A stretch of 64,000 bases of DNA from NCBI GenBank assembly GCA_023443285.1, contig JAEZVB010000008.1, positions 12,701 to 76,700 on the forward strand. Direction: 5' to 3'. The DNA is from Bacillota bacterium. GTDB lineage: Bacteria > Bacillota > Negativicutes > Sporomusales > Sporomusaceae. Each line of letters begins with the position of its first letter. Positions within the stretch are counted from its first letter, which is position 1. Below are positions 27,117-35,598 of this stretch, one piece after another. The translations under genes were made by a program, and so were the position numbers. The notes beneath the pieces were generated by a model. It saw only the letters and a list, made by a program, of their open reading frames with translations, made no database searches and was not told the DNA's origin.

Positions 27117-29337
27117 TGGTGTACAAAGTCCTATCAACCTGTCGCAAATAGGGCGACGGGTTTCCCGTATAAAATAGATACAATCGATGCAAAGCCCGAG
27201 TACAGATTGTATATAGAATATTACAATCTTGCTCCTGGCTATAATTATTAGCATCTGTGTTAACCACAAGTACAACATCAAACTCTAAGCCTTTGGCCAG
27301 ATAGGAGGGGATGACAACAATTCCGGTAGGGAATGCGTCGTCCTCTTTACTTATGAGGGTAGTTTTGATAGTTTCCTTTAACCTAGTATAAATCCCAAGG
27401 GCTTGGACTGCGTTCTTGGTGATGATTCCAATAGACTTCAACCCATCGCTCTGTACCGTTTGGATAGTGCTAAGAAGAGTAGCGGCTACATCACTGGGAT
27501 TATTCATTTGAACAACTGTAGGTTTGGGGCCAGGACGATGGATGGAAAGGCTTTCGCCGACATTTGGTAAGATTGCCTGGCAAAAATCTTGAATGGCTTG
27601 GGTAGAACGGTAGCTTTTGTTCAAACGGAAATGCAAGGTTTGCTCTGGCCCCAAGATGTTACTGGCCTCAGCAAAACTGGCTGTTTTAATAAAAGGCTGG
27701 ATTGACTGCGCAGGGTCGCCAACAATTGTCCAGGAACTTTCGGGGAATAGCTGAGAGAGGATTTTGTATTGAAAAGCTGAATAATCTTGTGCTTCGTCAA
27801 TGACGACATGTTTAATTTCTTGTTTGATTGGAAAACCCTGCACTATACCCTGGAAGTACAAAAAAGGCGAAATATCTTCGTAGGGGAGAGTGCCCCTGTT
27901 AATTAGCTTGCGTGTTTGCGATTTTATCGTATCCCAGTTGCCAGGAATAGGCATCCCGGTAACTGTGAATAATCTGTCGTCAGAAAAAAGGGCAACATAT
28001 TCCTCTAAGGGATCTAGTGTTGTCAGTTTTTCTACATAATCAGTAATGGGTTTTAGCTCGCTTCTCGCCTGGATTCTAGCCAACGCTTTTATCACTTTTT
28101 CATTGATTTCTTCACCGGCCTCAATGAGCGCTGCGACTTTTTCACGGCGAACATCATGGATGAGATCATGCATTCGTTTTTGGATGATGGCTCTAATTTT
28201 CTCGAGACGGATTGCCGGCGGCATCATGCTAAAGCTATTTTGGTAGTAGTGCTGCCATTCGTTTTGGCCAAACAGCGTATCGCCCCGCGCCGTGATAGAT
28301 GGGTGACCATTAATCCAGTCTGTTGCCAGCCAGTTAAGATACTTGGTTAAAACCTCATTAAAGAGGTGTGATGATTTGAAACGGATAGTAGCTGCCCGTT
28401 GTTTGTTGGCATTGTGAAGTAGCATATGCTCAAAATAATCTGTTCGGGTTTCAAGGCGCAAGGGAATATGGGAGGCAGATCTGGCAGTGTAGTCCTGAAA
28501 AGTCATTTGCACAACGTTTGCTTCACCTATTTCCGGTAAGACATTAGAAATATAATCACTAAAAATATGGTTAGGGGATAGGATTAATACATTCTGAGAG
28601 GTTAGGCTTTCCCGGTTCTGATAAAGTAAAAATGCTATGCGGTGTAAGGCTACCGATGTCTTGCCGCTGCCGGCCGGTCCCTCTAAAAACAATACCTTAT
28701 GCCGCTCATCACGGATAATCTGATTTTGATCCCGCTGGATGCTGTTTACAATGGTATGCATCTTATCATCGACACTTTTAGCTAGTAGTTCTTTGAGAAT
28801 ATCGTCATCAATTGTCAGGTCAGAATCAAACATATACTGGATATGCCCATCAGTTATCTTGTATTGGCGCTTGAGGGTGATAATCCCATCAATTACTCCT
28901 GCCGGGCAGTGGTAAGATGCCTTACCAAGGCCATAATCATAGAACATGCTTGATACCGGGGCGCGCCAATCGTAGACGAGAAATTCACCGTCTTCTGCGG
29001 CCAGGCTGCCAATTCCAATATAGATTTTGTCTGTATCATTATAATGAGCTTCAGAAAAATCAATCCGGCCAAAGTAGGGGGACTTGAGCATCTTGATTAA
29101 ATGACGGGCATTGCCATGGGAGTGTTTGGAGAGAGCGCGCTGGCGATTCATAGTCTCGATATGTTGCGCTTCATCAATCGAACTACCGCCACCACCATTC
29201 CAGTAATCCTGAAGAGAATTCTTGAGGGCATGCTGATGGCCTCCCAAAACCTCCGCGTTTTTGTGTATTTGTTCTTGTACTCGCCGGAGCGTTGCTGCGA
29301 GTCGTTCTTTTTCAAACTGCTGTTCCTGTTGGTTCAT
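27079..29337 (-). CDS. helD: HelD-type RNA polymerase-recycling ATPase (UvrD/Rep-like)
   Basis: A 752-residue superfamily-1 protein of the HelD class, which removes stalled RNA polymerase from DNA. The N-terminal coiled coil typical of HelD is seen (residues 1-70), then Walker A GPAGSGKTSVALHR near 220, Walker B VIDEAQDYS near 515, the late motif SYRSTQAIQDF and near the C-terminus IPSYLAKGLEFDVVLVV. SD AGGAGGA precedes the ATG. It is convergent with the mutarotase gene and overlaps it by 38 bases. HelD relatives can confer rifamycin tolerance; whether this one does is unknown. Confidence 0.88.
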   Translation of the reverse strand: MNQQEQQFEKERLAATLRRVQEQIHKNAEVLGGHQHALKNSLQDYWNGGGGSSIDEAQHIETMNRQRALSKHSHGNARHLIKMLKSPYFGRIDFSEAHYNDTDKIYIGIGSLAAEDGEFLVYDWRAPVSSMFYDYGLGKASYHCPAGVIDGIITLKRQYKITDGHIQYMFDSDLTIDDDILKELLAKSVDDKMHTIVNSIQRDQNQIIRDERHKVLFLEGPAGSGKTSVALHRIAFLLYQNRESLTSQNVLILSPNHIFSDYISNVLPEIGEANVVQMTFQDYTARSASHIPLRLETRTDYFEHMLLHNANKQRAATIRFKSSHLFNEVLTKYLNWLATDWINGHPSITARGDTLFGQNEWQHYYQNSFSMMPPAIRLEKIRAIIQKRMHDLIHDVRREKVAALIEAGEEINEKVIKALARIQARSELKPITDYVEKLTTLDPLEEYVALFSDDRLFTVTGMPIPGNWDTIKSQTRKLINRGTLPYEDISPFLYFQGIVQGFPIKQEIKHVVIDEAQDYSAFQYKILSQLFPESSWTIVGDPAQSIQPFIKTASFAEASNILGPEQTLHFRLNKSYRSTQAIQDFCQAILPNVGESLSIHRPGPKPTVVQMNNPSDVAATLLSTIQTVQSDGLKSIGIITKNAVQALGIYTRLKETIKTTLISKEDDAFPTGIVVIPSYLAKGLEFDVVLVVNTDANNYSQEQDCNILYTICTRALHRLYLFYTGNPSPYLRQVDRTLYTTTLVAPHPVSHN

Positions 29338-29540
29338 GCTTCCTCCTCATGAATTAGCCTTTAACTTTTTTCGTTTTCGCACTTTGAACCTGCTTGTAAG
29401 TCAAAAGCTTCAATTGGGACAGAGGTATAGGTACTTGCTTTTACAATATTATTTAAATTTATTTTTGGATACTATGATTCCAGACAATCGTGGAAAAAAT
29501 TGTATATGAATGCTTTGTGCTTGGCAGAGGGGCGTAGGAA

Positions 29541-29579
29541 AACAAAAAGCTCCTTGCCTCAAAACCGAGACGAAGAGCC
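29541..29579 (-). terminator. Terminator-like hairpin in the helD leader
   Basis: On the minus strand a stem of about 13 pairs (plus 29567-29579 with 29548-29560, some wobbles, one mismatch) is followed by TTTTTGTTTT. The only minus-strand gene downstream is helD, about 210 bases on, so this could be an attenuator. It lies in the 486-base gap 29338-29823, which otherwise holds a small plus-strand hairpin near 29655-29680 and a promoter at 29757. Confidence 0.45.
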
Positions 29580-29668
29580 TACTGTCTCAACTATTGTCTT
29601 TTAATATTTTACGAATTACTCTAATTATATGTATTTATGAAAAAATTGTAAAGCGCGGCACTCAAAAG

Positions 29669-29686
29669 TGTCGCATTTTTACAATA
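29669..29686 (+). repeat. 18-base direct repeat, copy 1
   Basis: TGTCGCATTTTTACAATA occurs here and again at 30599-30616, inside the 3' end of the next gene. In the same frame this copy would read VSHFYN, close to MSHFYN in the gene end, so it may be the remnant of a lost paralogue. Confidence 0.6.
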
Positions 29687-29756
29687 TAGAATGCAGAGAG
29701 TAGGGTAATATAAACTATCTATATTACTTTGCGTAGAGGAATTATTTTCCAATTAT

Positions 29757-29785
29757 TTGCAAGAATCTTATATATTTACTAAAAT
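29757..29785 (+). promoter_or_regulatory. Promoter of the AraC-family gene
   Basis: TTGCAA (29757-29762), a 17-base spacer and TAAAAT (29780-29785), about 39 bases before the start codon at 29824. Confidence 0.45.
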
Positions 29786-29823
29786 ATTCTTTGAAAACAG
29801 TTCTTGATAAGAGGTTAGTTTTT

Positions 29824-30633
29824 ATGAGGGTGTTTAATTTAAAGCCGCATCCATATTTAAGATCCTATATCAGCCGATACTGGGTATGGGAGAATGAGCC
29901 GGTTTTGCCACGCCTGTTGCCTGGGACAGGAACAGAACTGATGTTTCACTATGGGCAGCCGCTTAGATGGAAAAACGAGCGAGGCCAAGCTATCACTGTG
30001 CCACGCAGTCATATTATGGCTACGCGCTTTGGCTATTATTCATTAGAACCCGTAAGTAATATGGGCTTTATTGCAGTTCGATTTCGTGCGGGAGCTTTCC
30101 GGCATTTCTGCCGGGAAGCAGGTCATGATTTGATTGATGAGTTTATTGATATTAATGATATATGGGGGCATAGCGGACAGAAGTTTGGCCAGCAGATAAT
30201 CGAAGCAAAGACGCTAGAGGATCGGATCAGTATTATTGAAAAGGTACTCATGGGTTTTCTTGAACAATATCGTCGTCCGGAATATTGGCTGGATAGGGCT
30301 GTAAGGAAAGTGCTCTATGGTTATAATGCTGTGAGTATAGAAGAGGTTAGCAAGGAACTGTGCATTAGTGAGCGACAGATGCAAAGAAGATTTAAAGAAG
30401 CAGTGGGGATTACGCCTAAAGGGTTTCAGCGGGTATCTCGCTTTGAAGCAGTGATGCGGCACTTACTGCTCAATAAAGAGCAGTCTTATTTGGCAGCGGC
30501 TTTAGAACACGGGTATTATGACCAATCGCACTTTATCAAAGAATGTAATGCTTATGTGGGAGAACATCCTTCGCTGTTTTTGCAGGAAAAGAATTTCATG
30601 TCGCATTTTTACAATAAATCGCTGTCGCGTTAA
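29824..30633 (+). CDS. AraC-family regulator with DUF6597-type N-terminus
   Basis: A 269-residue regulator. The N-terminal half (YISRYWVWENEPVLPRLLPG) matches the DUF6597-type domain found before AraC helix-turn-helix units; the C-terminal half has VSIEEVSKELCISERQMQRR and a second unit AAALEHGYYDQSHFIKE. The ATG at 29824 follows AAGAGG by 9 bases; an earlier in-frame TTG at 29791 falls at the expected transcription start. A likely target is the small DUF6506 gene next to it. Confidence 0.85.
   Translation: MRVFNLKPHPYLRSYISRYWVWENEPVLPRLLPGTGTELMFHYGQPLRWKNERGQAITVPRSHIMATRFGYYSLEPVSNMGFIAVRFRAGAFRHFCREAGHDLIDEFIDINDIWGHSGQKFGQQIIEAKTLEDRISIIEKVLMGFLEQYRRPEYWLDRAVRKVLYGYNAVSIEEVSKELCISERQMQRRFKEAVGITPKGFQRVSRFEAVMRHLLLNKEQSYLAAALEHGYYDQSHFIKECNAYVGEHPSLFLQEKNFMSHFYNKSLSR
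30599..30616 (+). repeat. 18-base direct repeat, copy 2
   Basis: Identical to 29669-29686; here it encodes the MSHFYN stretch at the C-terminus of the AraC-family protein. Confidence 0.6.
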
Positions 30634-30710
30634 GCTAATATTGGTAGTGAACAGGACATGAGCGCGCGGCTCTCTGAGTTCACAACTTTTATTATTAAGG
30701 AAGTGTTTTT

Positions 30711-31013
30711 ATGGGATTAAAAGCAGCATTTATATTTGTCGCCCCTGAAACAGATGCAAGGATTCACAATTCAGTGATTAATACACCATCGGTCGAACTT
30801 CATACTGTCGGTGTGAAAAGTTATGAGGAAGCTGTGGGAGCAGCTAAAGACCTTGTGCAAAAAGGGATTACAGCGGTTGAACTTTGTGCTGGATTTGGCA
30901 TGGAAGGGGTCGCTAAAATTAAAGCAGCCGTTCAGGATAAGGCGGTAGTTGGCGTAGTACGCTTTGACAATCACCCAGGCTTTAATTTTAAAAGCGGTGA
31001 TGAATTGTTTTAA
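30711..31013 (+). CDS. DUF6506-family small protein
   Basis: A 100-residue protein with no cysteine motif, signal peptide or membrane helix apart from a mildly hydrophobic start (GLKAAFIFVAPETD). The pattern ELCAGFGMEGVAKIKAA and the ending GVVRFDNHPGF agree with the DUF6506 family, whose function is unknown. An AAGGAAGTG sequence precedes the ATG. It follows the AraC-family gene by 77 bases and ends at a strong hairpin, so the two probably form a small regulated unit. Confidence 0.65.
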   Translation: MGLKAAFIFVAPETDARIHNSVINTPSVELHTVGVKSYEEAVGAAKDLVQKGITAVELCAGFGMEGVAKIKAAVQDKAVVGVVRFDNHPGFNFKSGDELF

Positions 31014-31030
31014 AGCATGGACGAACTAAT

Positions 31031-31080
31031 AAAGCAAAATTCCTGCCAAATTTGTTTGTATTTGGCGGGAATTCTGCTTT
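31031..31080. terminator. Hairpin between convergent DUF6506 and MBL genes
   Basis: Arms of 21 bases (31031-31051 and 31060-31080, two mismatches) with an 8-base loop. T tracts on both sides are short, but the position between convergent genes fits a bidirectional terminator. Confidence 0.65.
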
Positions 31081-31124
31081 ATTAGGGGAAGTCATGTATC
31101 TGTTGGTAAACATTCCAATTCAAC

Positions 31125-31952
31125 CTACTTCTCGTTCTTTGGCCACTTGGAGCTGGGACAGGGACCGCGCTCATAGGTTTTGATGTCGTGAAGCGTAATA
31201 ATGTAATCTGCTTCGTTTTTGACCCTCAAGAGGCTTTCATAGGCGTCTTCATTATTAACATGTAGACCTGGCACCAAGACCGGCCAGATGGATGCCAATT
31301 CTTTAGGTGGGTTAAAGTTGTCCTCACAGCAACAGACCCCGCAGATAATAACCCGCCCTTCTTGGGTATCGATCACAACAGATTGCCCACCTGGGGTGTG
31401 ACCAGGAGTATACAGGAGATGAATACCTGGAAAAACGTTAAAAACATCCCCGTCTAGCAGAGTAGGAATACATCCTTCCAGGTATTCCGGATGATATACA
31501 GGCCTATAACATACTGGTGCTTCATGGAGAGCGTTCCATTCATCTTGCTGGACAATGATCTTGGCATGTTTGAATAAATTGGCCAGTAGGGCATGATCAT
31601 GATGCAACTGCGTGAAAATAAGGGTGTCTATATCTTGTGGATTGAGGCCGGTAGCCTTCTTTAAAGCCTCCGGCATGGCTTCAATTTTTTCACAAGCGCA
31701 GCCGTGGGCAATAAAATCATCCATAGTCGAACCTGTATCAACCATGATGTTGCGCCCATCTACTCCTTTAATAAAAAAGCAACCACTGGCAGCAATAAAA
31801 GTTTTTTCGTAGTCCAGCAAATAGGTGAAAAGGCCCTTACTCATTGTCATTTTTACAGTAAGTAAGGGAATTACCGAGTAGGGGTGGGGCTGCCAGTTAG
31901 GCAAAATTGGTCTTTGTTTTTGTTTAATGTCAGGCATTCCATATCCGTTCAT
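31125..31952 (-). CDS. MBL-fold hydrolase of the N-acyl homoserine lactonase-like group
   Basis: A 275-residue metallo-beta-lactamase-fold protein. The metal motif reads TQLHHDH (about residues 113-119), so the first His of the usual HxHxDH is Gln. The second His region is intact (TPGHTPGGQS), but the segment that normally holds the bridging Asp reads ICGVCCCEDNF. A final His lies in IITLHD. Similar lactonase-like proteins exist with such changes, so this may be a subfamily rather than a dead enzyme. Substrate unknown. SD AGGAGG lies 8 bases before the ATG. A short palindrome (CGACCGTCG) upstream near 32012 might be an operator. Confidence 0.7.
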   Translation of the reverse strand: MNGYGMPDIKQKQRPILPNWQPHPYSVIPLLTVKMTMSKGLFTYLLDYEKTFIAASGCFFIKGVDGRNIMVDTGSTMDDFIAHGCACEKIEAMPEALKKATGLNPQDIDTLIFTQLHHDHALLANLFKHAKIIVQQDEWNALHEAPVCYRPVYHPEYLEGCIPTLLDGDVFNVFPGIHLLYTPGHTPGGQSVVIDTQEGRVIICGVCCCEDNFNPPKELASIWPVLVPGLHVNNEDAYESLLRVKNEADYIITLHDIKTYERGPCPSSKWPKNEK

Positions 31953-32119
31953 TTTCCATCCTCCTAAGTACTAGTGATATGATCGATTTTAATATAATTT
32001 ATAAATATACGACCGTCGGAAATAATGTTATACTAACCTACCTATTTTTGTCAATAAGGATTTGGGAAGATTTTAACGACCAATACTGCGGTAACAAAAA
32101 AACAATAATAATTGACAAA

Positions 32120-32151
32120 AAAACCAAAGTAGAAATACTTTGGTTTTTTTA
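32120..32151. terminator. Intrinsic terminator, probably bidirectional
   Basis: AAAACCAAAGTA (32120-32131) pairs perfectly with TACTTTGGTTTT (32136-32147) over GAAA, a GNRA tetraloop, with T runs on both strands. No plus-strand gene lies just upstream, so it may end a short leader transcript or insulate pduL. Confidence 0.75.
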
Positions 32152-32243
32152 TTAGCAAAATTCCCTAAATAAACTGCAATGAAGTGAATGAAGGCGATTT
32201 TAGAAAGCGATATCATGTCATATAAGAGTAAAGGAGGACAAAC

Positions 32244-32816
32244 ATGACAAAGACAGTTAAAGTCGGTATTTCGGCGCGGCATGTTCATTTGTCGCGGATA
32301 CATCTGGATATTTTGTTTGGTCCAGGCTATCAGCTCCATCCGTATAAGTATGTTTATCAGCCTGGGCAATATGCGGCAGAAGAAACGGTCGACCTAGTTA
32401 CGCAGAAAGCTACTTTCAGCAATGTACGCGTATTGGGGCCGGAACGGGCGGAAACGCAAGTTGAGATTTCTATTACCGATGCAATAAAACTTGGTCTAAA
32501 CGTACCTGTGCGGGACTCGGGTGATATCAAAGGCTCACCGGGAATTACGTTGATCGGTCCTAATGGTCTGGTGGTTTTGCAGAAAGGTGTAATTGCTGCT
32601 TGGAGGCATATTCATATGAATTCGAGCGATGCAACTGAGTTTGGTGTTAAAGATCGCGACTTTATCCAGGTGCGTTGCGGAAGTGAATATAGGCCGGTTA
32701 TTTTGGAAAAAGTGCTGGTGCGAGTACATGACAGCTTCCTTTTAGAGATGCATATCGATACAGACGAAGCAAATGCAGCAATGGTAAAAAACGGTGATTT
32801 GCTTAGGATTATTTAA
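32244..32816 (+). CDS. pduL: PduL-type phosphate acyltransferase
   Basis: A 190-residue phosphotransacylase of the PduL family, which converts acyl-CoA and phosphate to acyl phosphate and CoA. The conserved histidine blocks are ISARHVHLS (about residues 9-17) and AWRHIHMN (about 120-127). It lacks a microcompartment-targeting N-terminus and no shell genes are present, so it is probably free in the cytoplasm. It starts a run of closely spaced genes that ends in butyrate kinase, so it may take the place of phosphotransbutyrylase. SD AAAGGAGGA precedes the ATG. Confidence 0.88.
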   Translation: MTKTVKVGISARHVHLSRIHLDILFGPGYQLHPYKYVYQPGQYAAEETVDLVTQKATFSNVRVLGPERAETQVEISITDAIKLGLNVPVRDSGDIKGSPGITLIGPNGLVVLQKGVIAAWRHIHMNSSDATEFGVKDRDFIQVRCGSEYRPVILEKVLVRVHDSFLLEMHIDTDEANAAMVKNGDLLRII

Positions 32817-32853
32817 GCAGAAAACGGCATGAGCGTAGGGAGGTGATTTTGTA

Positions 32854-33534
32854 TTGAGTGATAATAAAACACCATTTTTAACACAGGATTATGACACTAA
32901 AATCGAGAGTACAATTCCGCACTATAGTTTTTTTCATGATGAGACGATTGACCTAATAAAAACGGTGAATTCCAGGCCTAAAAGATGGCTTGATACTGGT
33001 TGCGGCACAGGCAGACTTATTGAGAAAGCAAGTAAATCTTTTAATAACACACGTTTTGTTCTTGCTGATCCATCTGAAGCCATGTTAACTCTAGCAAAAG
33101 AAAGATTCTCAAAAGACGAATTTTTAAACCGGGAGTATTTCCAGGTGACTACGCAAGATATTGATTGTCCCCAAGAAAGTTTTGATGTAATTACGGCCAT
33201 TCAATGCCATCACTATTTGGATGTTAGTACAAGAAAAAGGGCAACTGCGAATTGTTTCAGACTACTTAAAGAAAATGGTATTTTCGTTACTTTTGAAAAT
33301 ATTAAACCTAATACCGAAAAAGGAGTCCAGGTTGGGCTTCAGCGTTGGCAGCAGTTTCAATTAGCGCAAGGTAAGAGCGAGACCGAAGTCAATAACCATC
33401 TAAAACGGTTTAACGTAGAGTATTTTCCAATTTCGGCAATGTCTCATATCAATTTACTATATGATGTAGGTTTTTCTGTTGCTGAGATAGTGTGGGTTTC
33501 AACCATGCAAGCCGGTTTCTACGCAATCAAATAA
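32854..33534 (+). CDS. Class I SAM-dependent methyltransferase
   Basis: A 226-residue methyltransferase with motif I LDTGCGTGRL near residue 50, motif II region VLADPSEAML and the post-motif FDVITAIQCHHYL. The substrate is unknown; small-molecule methyltransferases of this type are common in anaerobes. The start is a TTG at 32854 with GGGAGGTGA 7 bases before it. It lies between pduL and the vor genes with short gaps, so it appears to be part of the same operon, although its link to 2-oxoacid metabolism is unclear. Confidence 0.75.
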   Translation: MSDNKTPFLTQDYDTKIESTIPHYSFFHDETIDLIKTVNSRPKRWLDTGCGTGRLIEKASKSFNNTRFVLADPSEAMLTLAKERFSKDEFLNREYFQVTTQDIDCPQESFDVITAIQCHHYLDVSTRKRATANCFRLLKENGIFVTFENIKPNTEKGVQVGLQRWQQFQLAQGKSETEVNNHLKRFNVEYFPISAMSHINLLYDVGFSVAEIVWVSTMQAGFYAIK

Positions 33535-33561
33535 GGAAGAAACATAATGGAGGAATGTAGT

Positions 33562-33765
33562 ATGCCAAGTCCGGTTTTTCGGGAGGAAAGATGTAAGGGA
33601 TGCGAGTTATGCAAGGATGCCTGTCCTAAGAATATTATTATTATGGCAGAGCGGTTTAATGCAAAGGGGTATCATCCAGCAGTTTGTTCTGATGCGGAAA
33701 CATGTGTAGGATGCGCGATTTGTGCCAAAGCATGTCCTGATGTAGTTATCGAAATTATGGAGTAA
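33562..33765 (+). CDS. vorD: 2-oxoacid:ferredoxin oxidoreductase delta subunit (ferredoxin)
   Basis: A 67-residue two-cluster ferredoxin with CKGCELCKDACP and CVGCAICAKACP, the electron-transfer subunit of four-subunit 2-oxoacid oxidoreductases. The ATG at 33562 follows TGGAGGA by 7 bases; an ATG at 33547 overlaps that site. It is 5 bases before the alpha-subunit gene. Gene order delta-alpha-beta-gamma is typical of Vor/Kor enzymes. Confidence 0.88.
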   Translation: MPSPVFREERCKGCELCKDACPKNIIIMAERFNAKGYHPAVCSDAETCVGCAICAKACPDVVIEIME

Positions 33766-33770
33766 GGGAA

Positions 33771-34847
33771 GTGGAACATTTGTTAGAAAAGCAATTGATG
33801 AAAGGTAATGAAGCAATTGGTGAAGCTGCAGTAATTGCCGGGTGCAGGTATTATTTTGGCTATCCTATCACACCTCAATCTGAGTTGATTGAATATATGG
33901 CAAGGCGTCTTCCGGCAGTCGGGGGTACGTTTCTTCAAGCGGAAAGTGAAGTTGCTGCTATTAATATGGTTTATGGTGCTGCCGGTGCCGGAGCCAGGGT
34001 TATGACTTCTTCATCCAGTCCTGGCGTAAGTTTAAAACAAGAGGGAATTTCCTATATAGCTGCCGGTGAATTGCCGTGTGTGATTGTCAACATCATGCGG
34101 GGTGGACCTGGATTAGGTGGCATCCAGCCGGGACAAGCTGATTACTTTCAGGCCACCAAAGGCGGCGGGCACGGTGATTATCACTGCATTGTAGTAGCAC
34201 CGAACAGTGTGCAGGAAATGGCAGATTTAACGATACATGCGTTTAACTTAGCTGATCAATATCGTAATCCAGTTATGATTTTAGGTGATGGTGCTCTTGG
34301 GCAAATGATGGAACCGGTCACGTTTGATGATATTTCGCAATTTACGGCTGATAAGTCCTGGGCTACAACCGGGATGGGAGAACGCAATAAGCCAAACAGT
34401 ATTAACACACTATACCTTGAGCCGGAAACACTGGAGCAGGTTAATACAAAATTGCAGCACAAGTACCAAGTCATAGAGCAGCAAGAGGTACGTTGGGAAA
34501 CCAGCTATACTGATGATGCTGATGTAATACTTGTTGCTTACGGAATTACTTCGCGGATTGCAACTTCAGCAGTAGAAATGGCTAGGGCTGCCGGGCATAA
34601 AGTGGGTTTATTTCGCCCGATTACCCTTTGGCCGTTTCCTAAACAAGCGTTAGCCGATACAGTGGCAAACGCATCGGCTGTCTTAACGGTAGAACTTAGT
34701 GCGGGGCAGATGGTGGAAGATGTAAATCTTGCAATCAAGTGTTCGAAACCCGTATATTTCCATGGCCGCACCGGTGGCATGATGATGAGTTCGCGGGATA
34801 TCTATGAAAAAATAGTAGACATACTTGTAGCAGGGAGAGGTGAGTAA
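33771..34847 (+). CDS. vorB: 2-oxoacid:ferredoxin oxidoreductase alpha subunit
   Basis: A 358-residue alpha subunit. Visible features are YYFGYPITPQSELIEY, FLQAESEVAAINMVYGAA (the conserved Glu region) and MTSSSSPGVSLKQEGISY. Sequence resembles the VorB (3-methyl-2-oxobutanoate) branch more than pyruvate or 2-oxoglutarate enzymes, though I cannot separate these firmly by eye. It starts with GTG after AAGGGA. With the beta, gamma and delta subunits it oxidises a 2-oxoacid to acyl-CoA and CO2 and reduces ferredoxin. Confidence 0.88.
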   Translation: MEHLLEKQLMKGNEAIGEAAVIAGCRYYFGYPITPQSELIEYMARRLPAVGGTFLQAESEVAAINMVYGAAGAGARVMTSSSSPGVSLKQEGISYIAAGELPCVIVNIMRGGPGLGGIQPGQADYFQATKGGGHGDYHCIVVAPNSVQEMADLTIHAFNLADQYRNPVMILGDGALGQMMEPVTFDDISQFTADKSWATTGMGERNKPNSINTLYLEPETLEQVNTKLQHKYQVIEQQEVRWETSYTDDADVILVAYGITSRIATSAVEMARAAGHKVGLFRPITLWPFPKQALADTVANASAVLTVELSAGQMVEDVNLAIKCSKPVYFHGRTGGMMMSSRDIYEKIVDILVAGRGE

Positions 34848-34848
34848 A

Positions 34849-35598
34849 GTGGAAGGCAACGTGTTTACGAGACCACAAGCTCTGACAGATGTAGCAACAC
34901 ATTACTGTCCTGGTTGCCAGCATGGTTTGGTTCATCGTTTGGTAGCAGAAGTAATTGATGAACTATCTATTCAAAAAAAGACAATTGGTGTAGTACCTGT
35001 TGGCTGTTCTGTAATGGCTGATCAATACTTTAATGTTGACGTACAGCAAGCCGCGCACGGACGGGCACCTGCAGTAGCAACCGGGATTAAACGGGTACAT
35101 CCTGATTGTGTGGTATTCTCGTATCAAGGGGATGGTGACATTGCAGCTATCGGCATGGCGGAAATTGTACATGCTGCCGCACGCGGTGAGAAGATAACGA
35201 CGATATTTGTCAATAACGCTATATATGGGATGACAGGTGGACAAATGGCTCCTACGACGCTGGTAAATCAAGTTACAGCTACATCACCAAATGGCCGCCA
35301 GTTAGAAACAGCTGGTTACCCTATCCGGCTGGCGGAAATGTTAGCCACCCTGGATGGTGCAAAATATATTGCTCGCGTTTCGGTTAATGACCCTGCCAAC
35401 ATGAATAAAGCCAAAGATGCAATTAAAGCTGCTTTCAAGACGCAAATTCGTGGTGATGGTTTTGCCATGGTAGAAGTCTTGGCAGCATGCCCGACTAATT
35501 GGGGGGTATCGCCTGTCGATGCCAAACGGTGGCTAAAAGAAAACATGCTACCGCAATTCCCACTTGGAGTCTATAAAAATAGTGGGGAGGAACAATAA
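34849..35598 (+). CDS. vorA: 2-oxoacid:ferredoxin oxidoreductase beta subunit (TPP-binding)
   Basis: A 249-residue thiamine-diphosphate subunit: CPGCQHGLVHRL at the start, YQGDGDIAAIGMAEIVHAA with the GDGD cofactor motif near residue 92 and FVNNAIYGMTGGQMAPTT. The GTG at 34849 is chosen over GTG 34840 because GAGAGGTGA ends 5 bases before it and it then lies 1 base after the alpha stop. It overlaps the gamma start by one base. Confidence 0.88.
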   Translation: MEGNVFTRPQALTDVATHYCPGCQHGLVHRLVAEVIDELSIQKKTIGVVPVGCSVMADQYFNVDVQQAAHGRAPAVATGIKRVHPDCVVFSYQGDGDIAAIGMAEIVHAAARGEKITTIFVNNAIYGMTGGQMAPTTLVNQVTATSPNGRQLETAGYPIRLAEMLATLDGAKYIARVSVNDPANMNKAKDAIKAAFKTQIRGDGFAMVEVLAACPTNWGVSPVDAKRWLKENMLPQFPLGVYKNSGEEQ

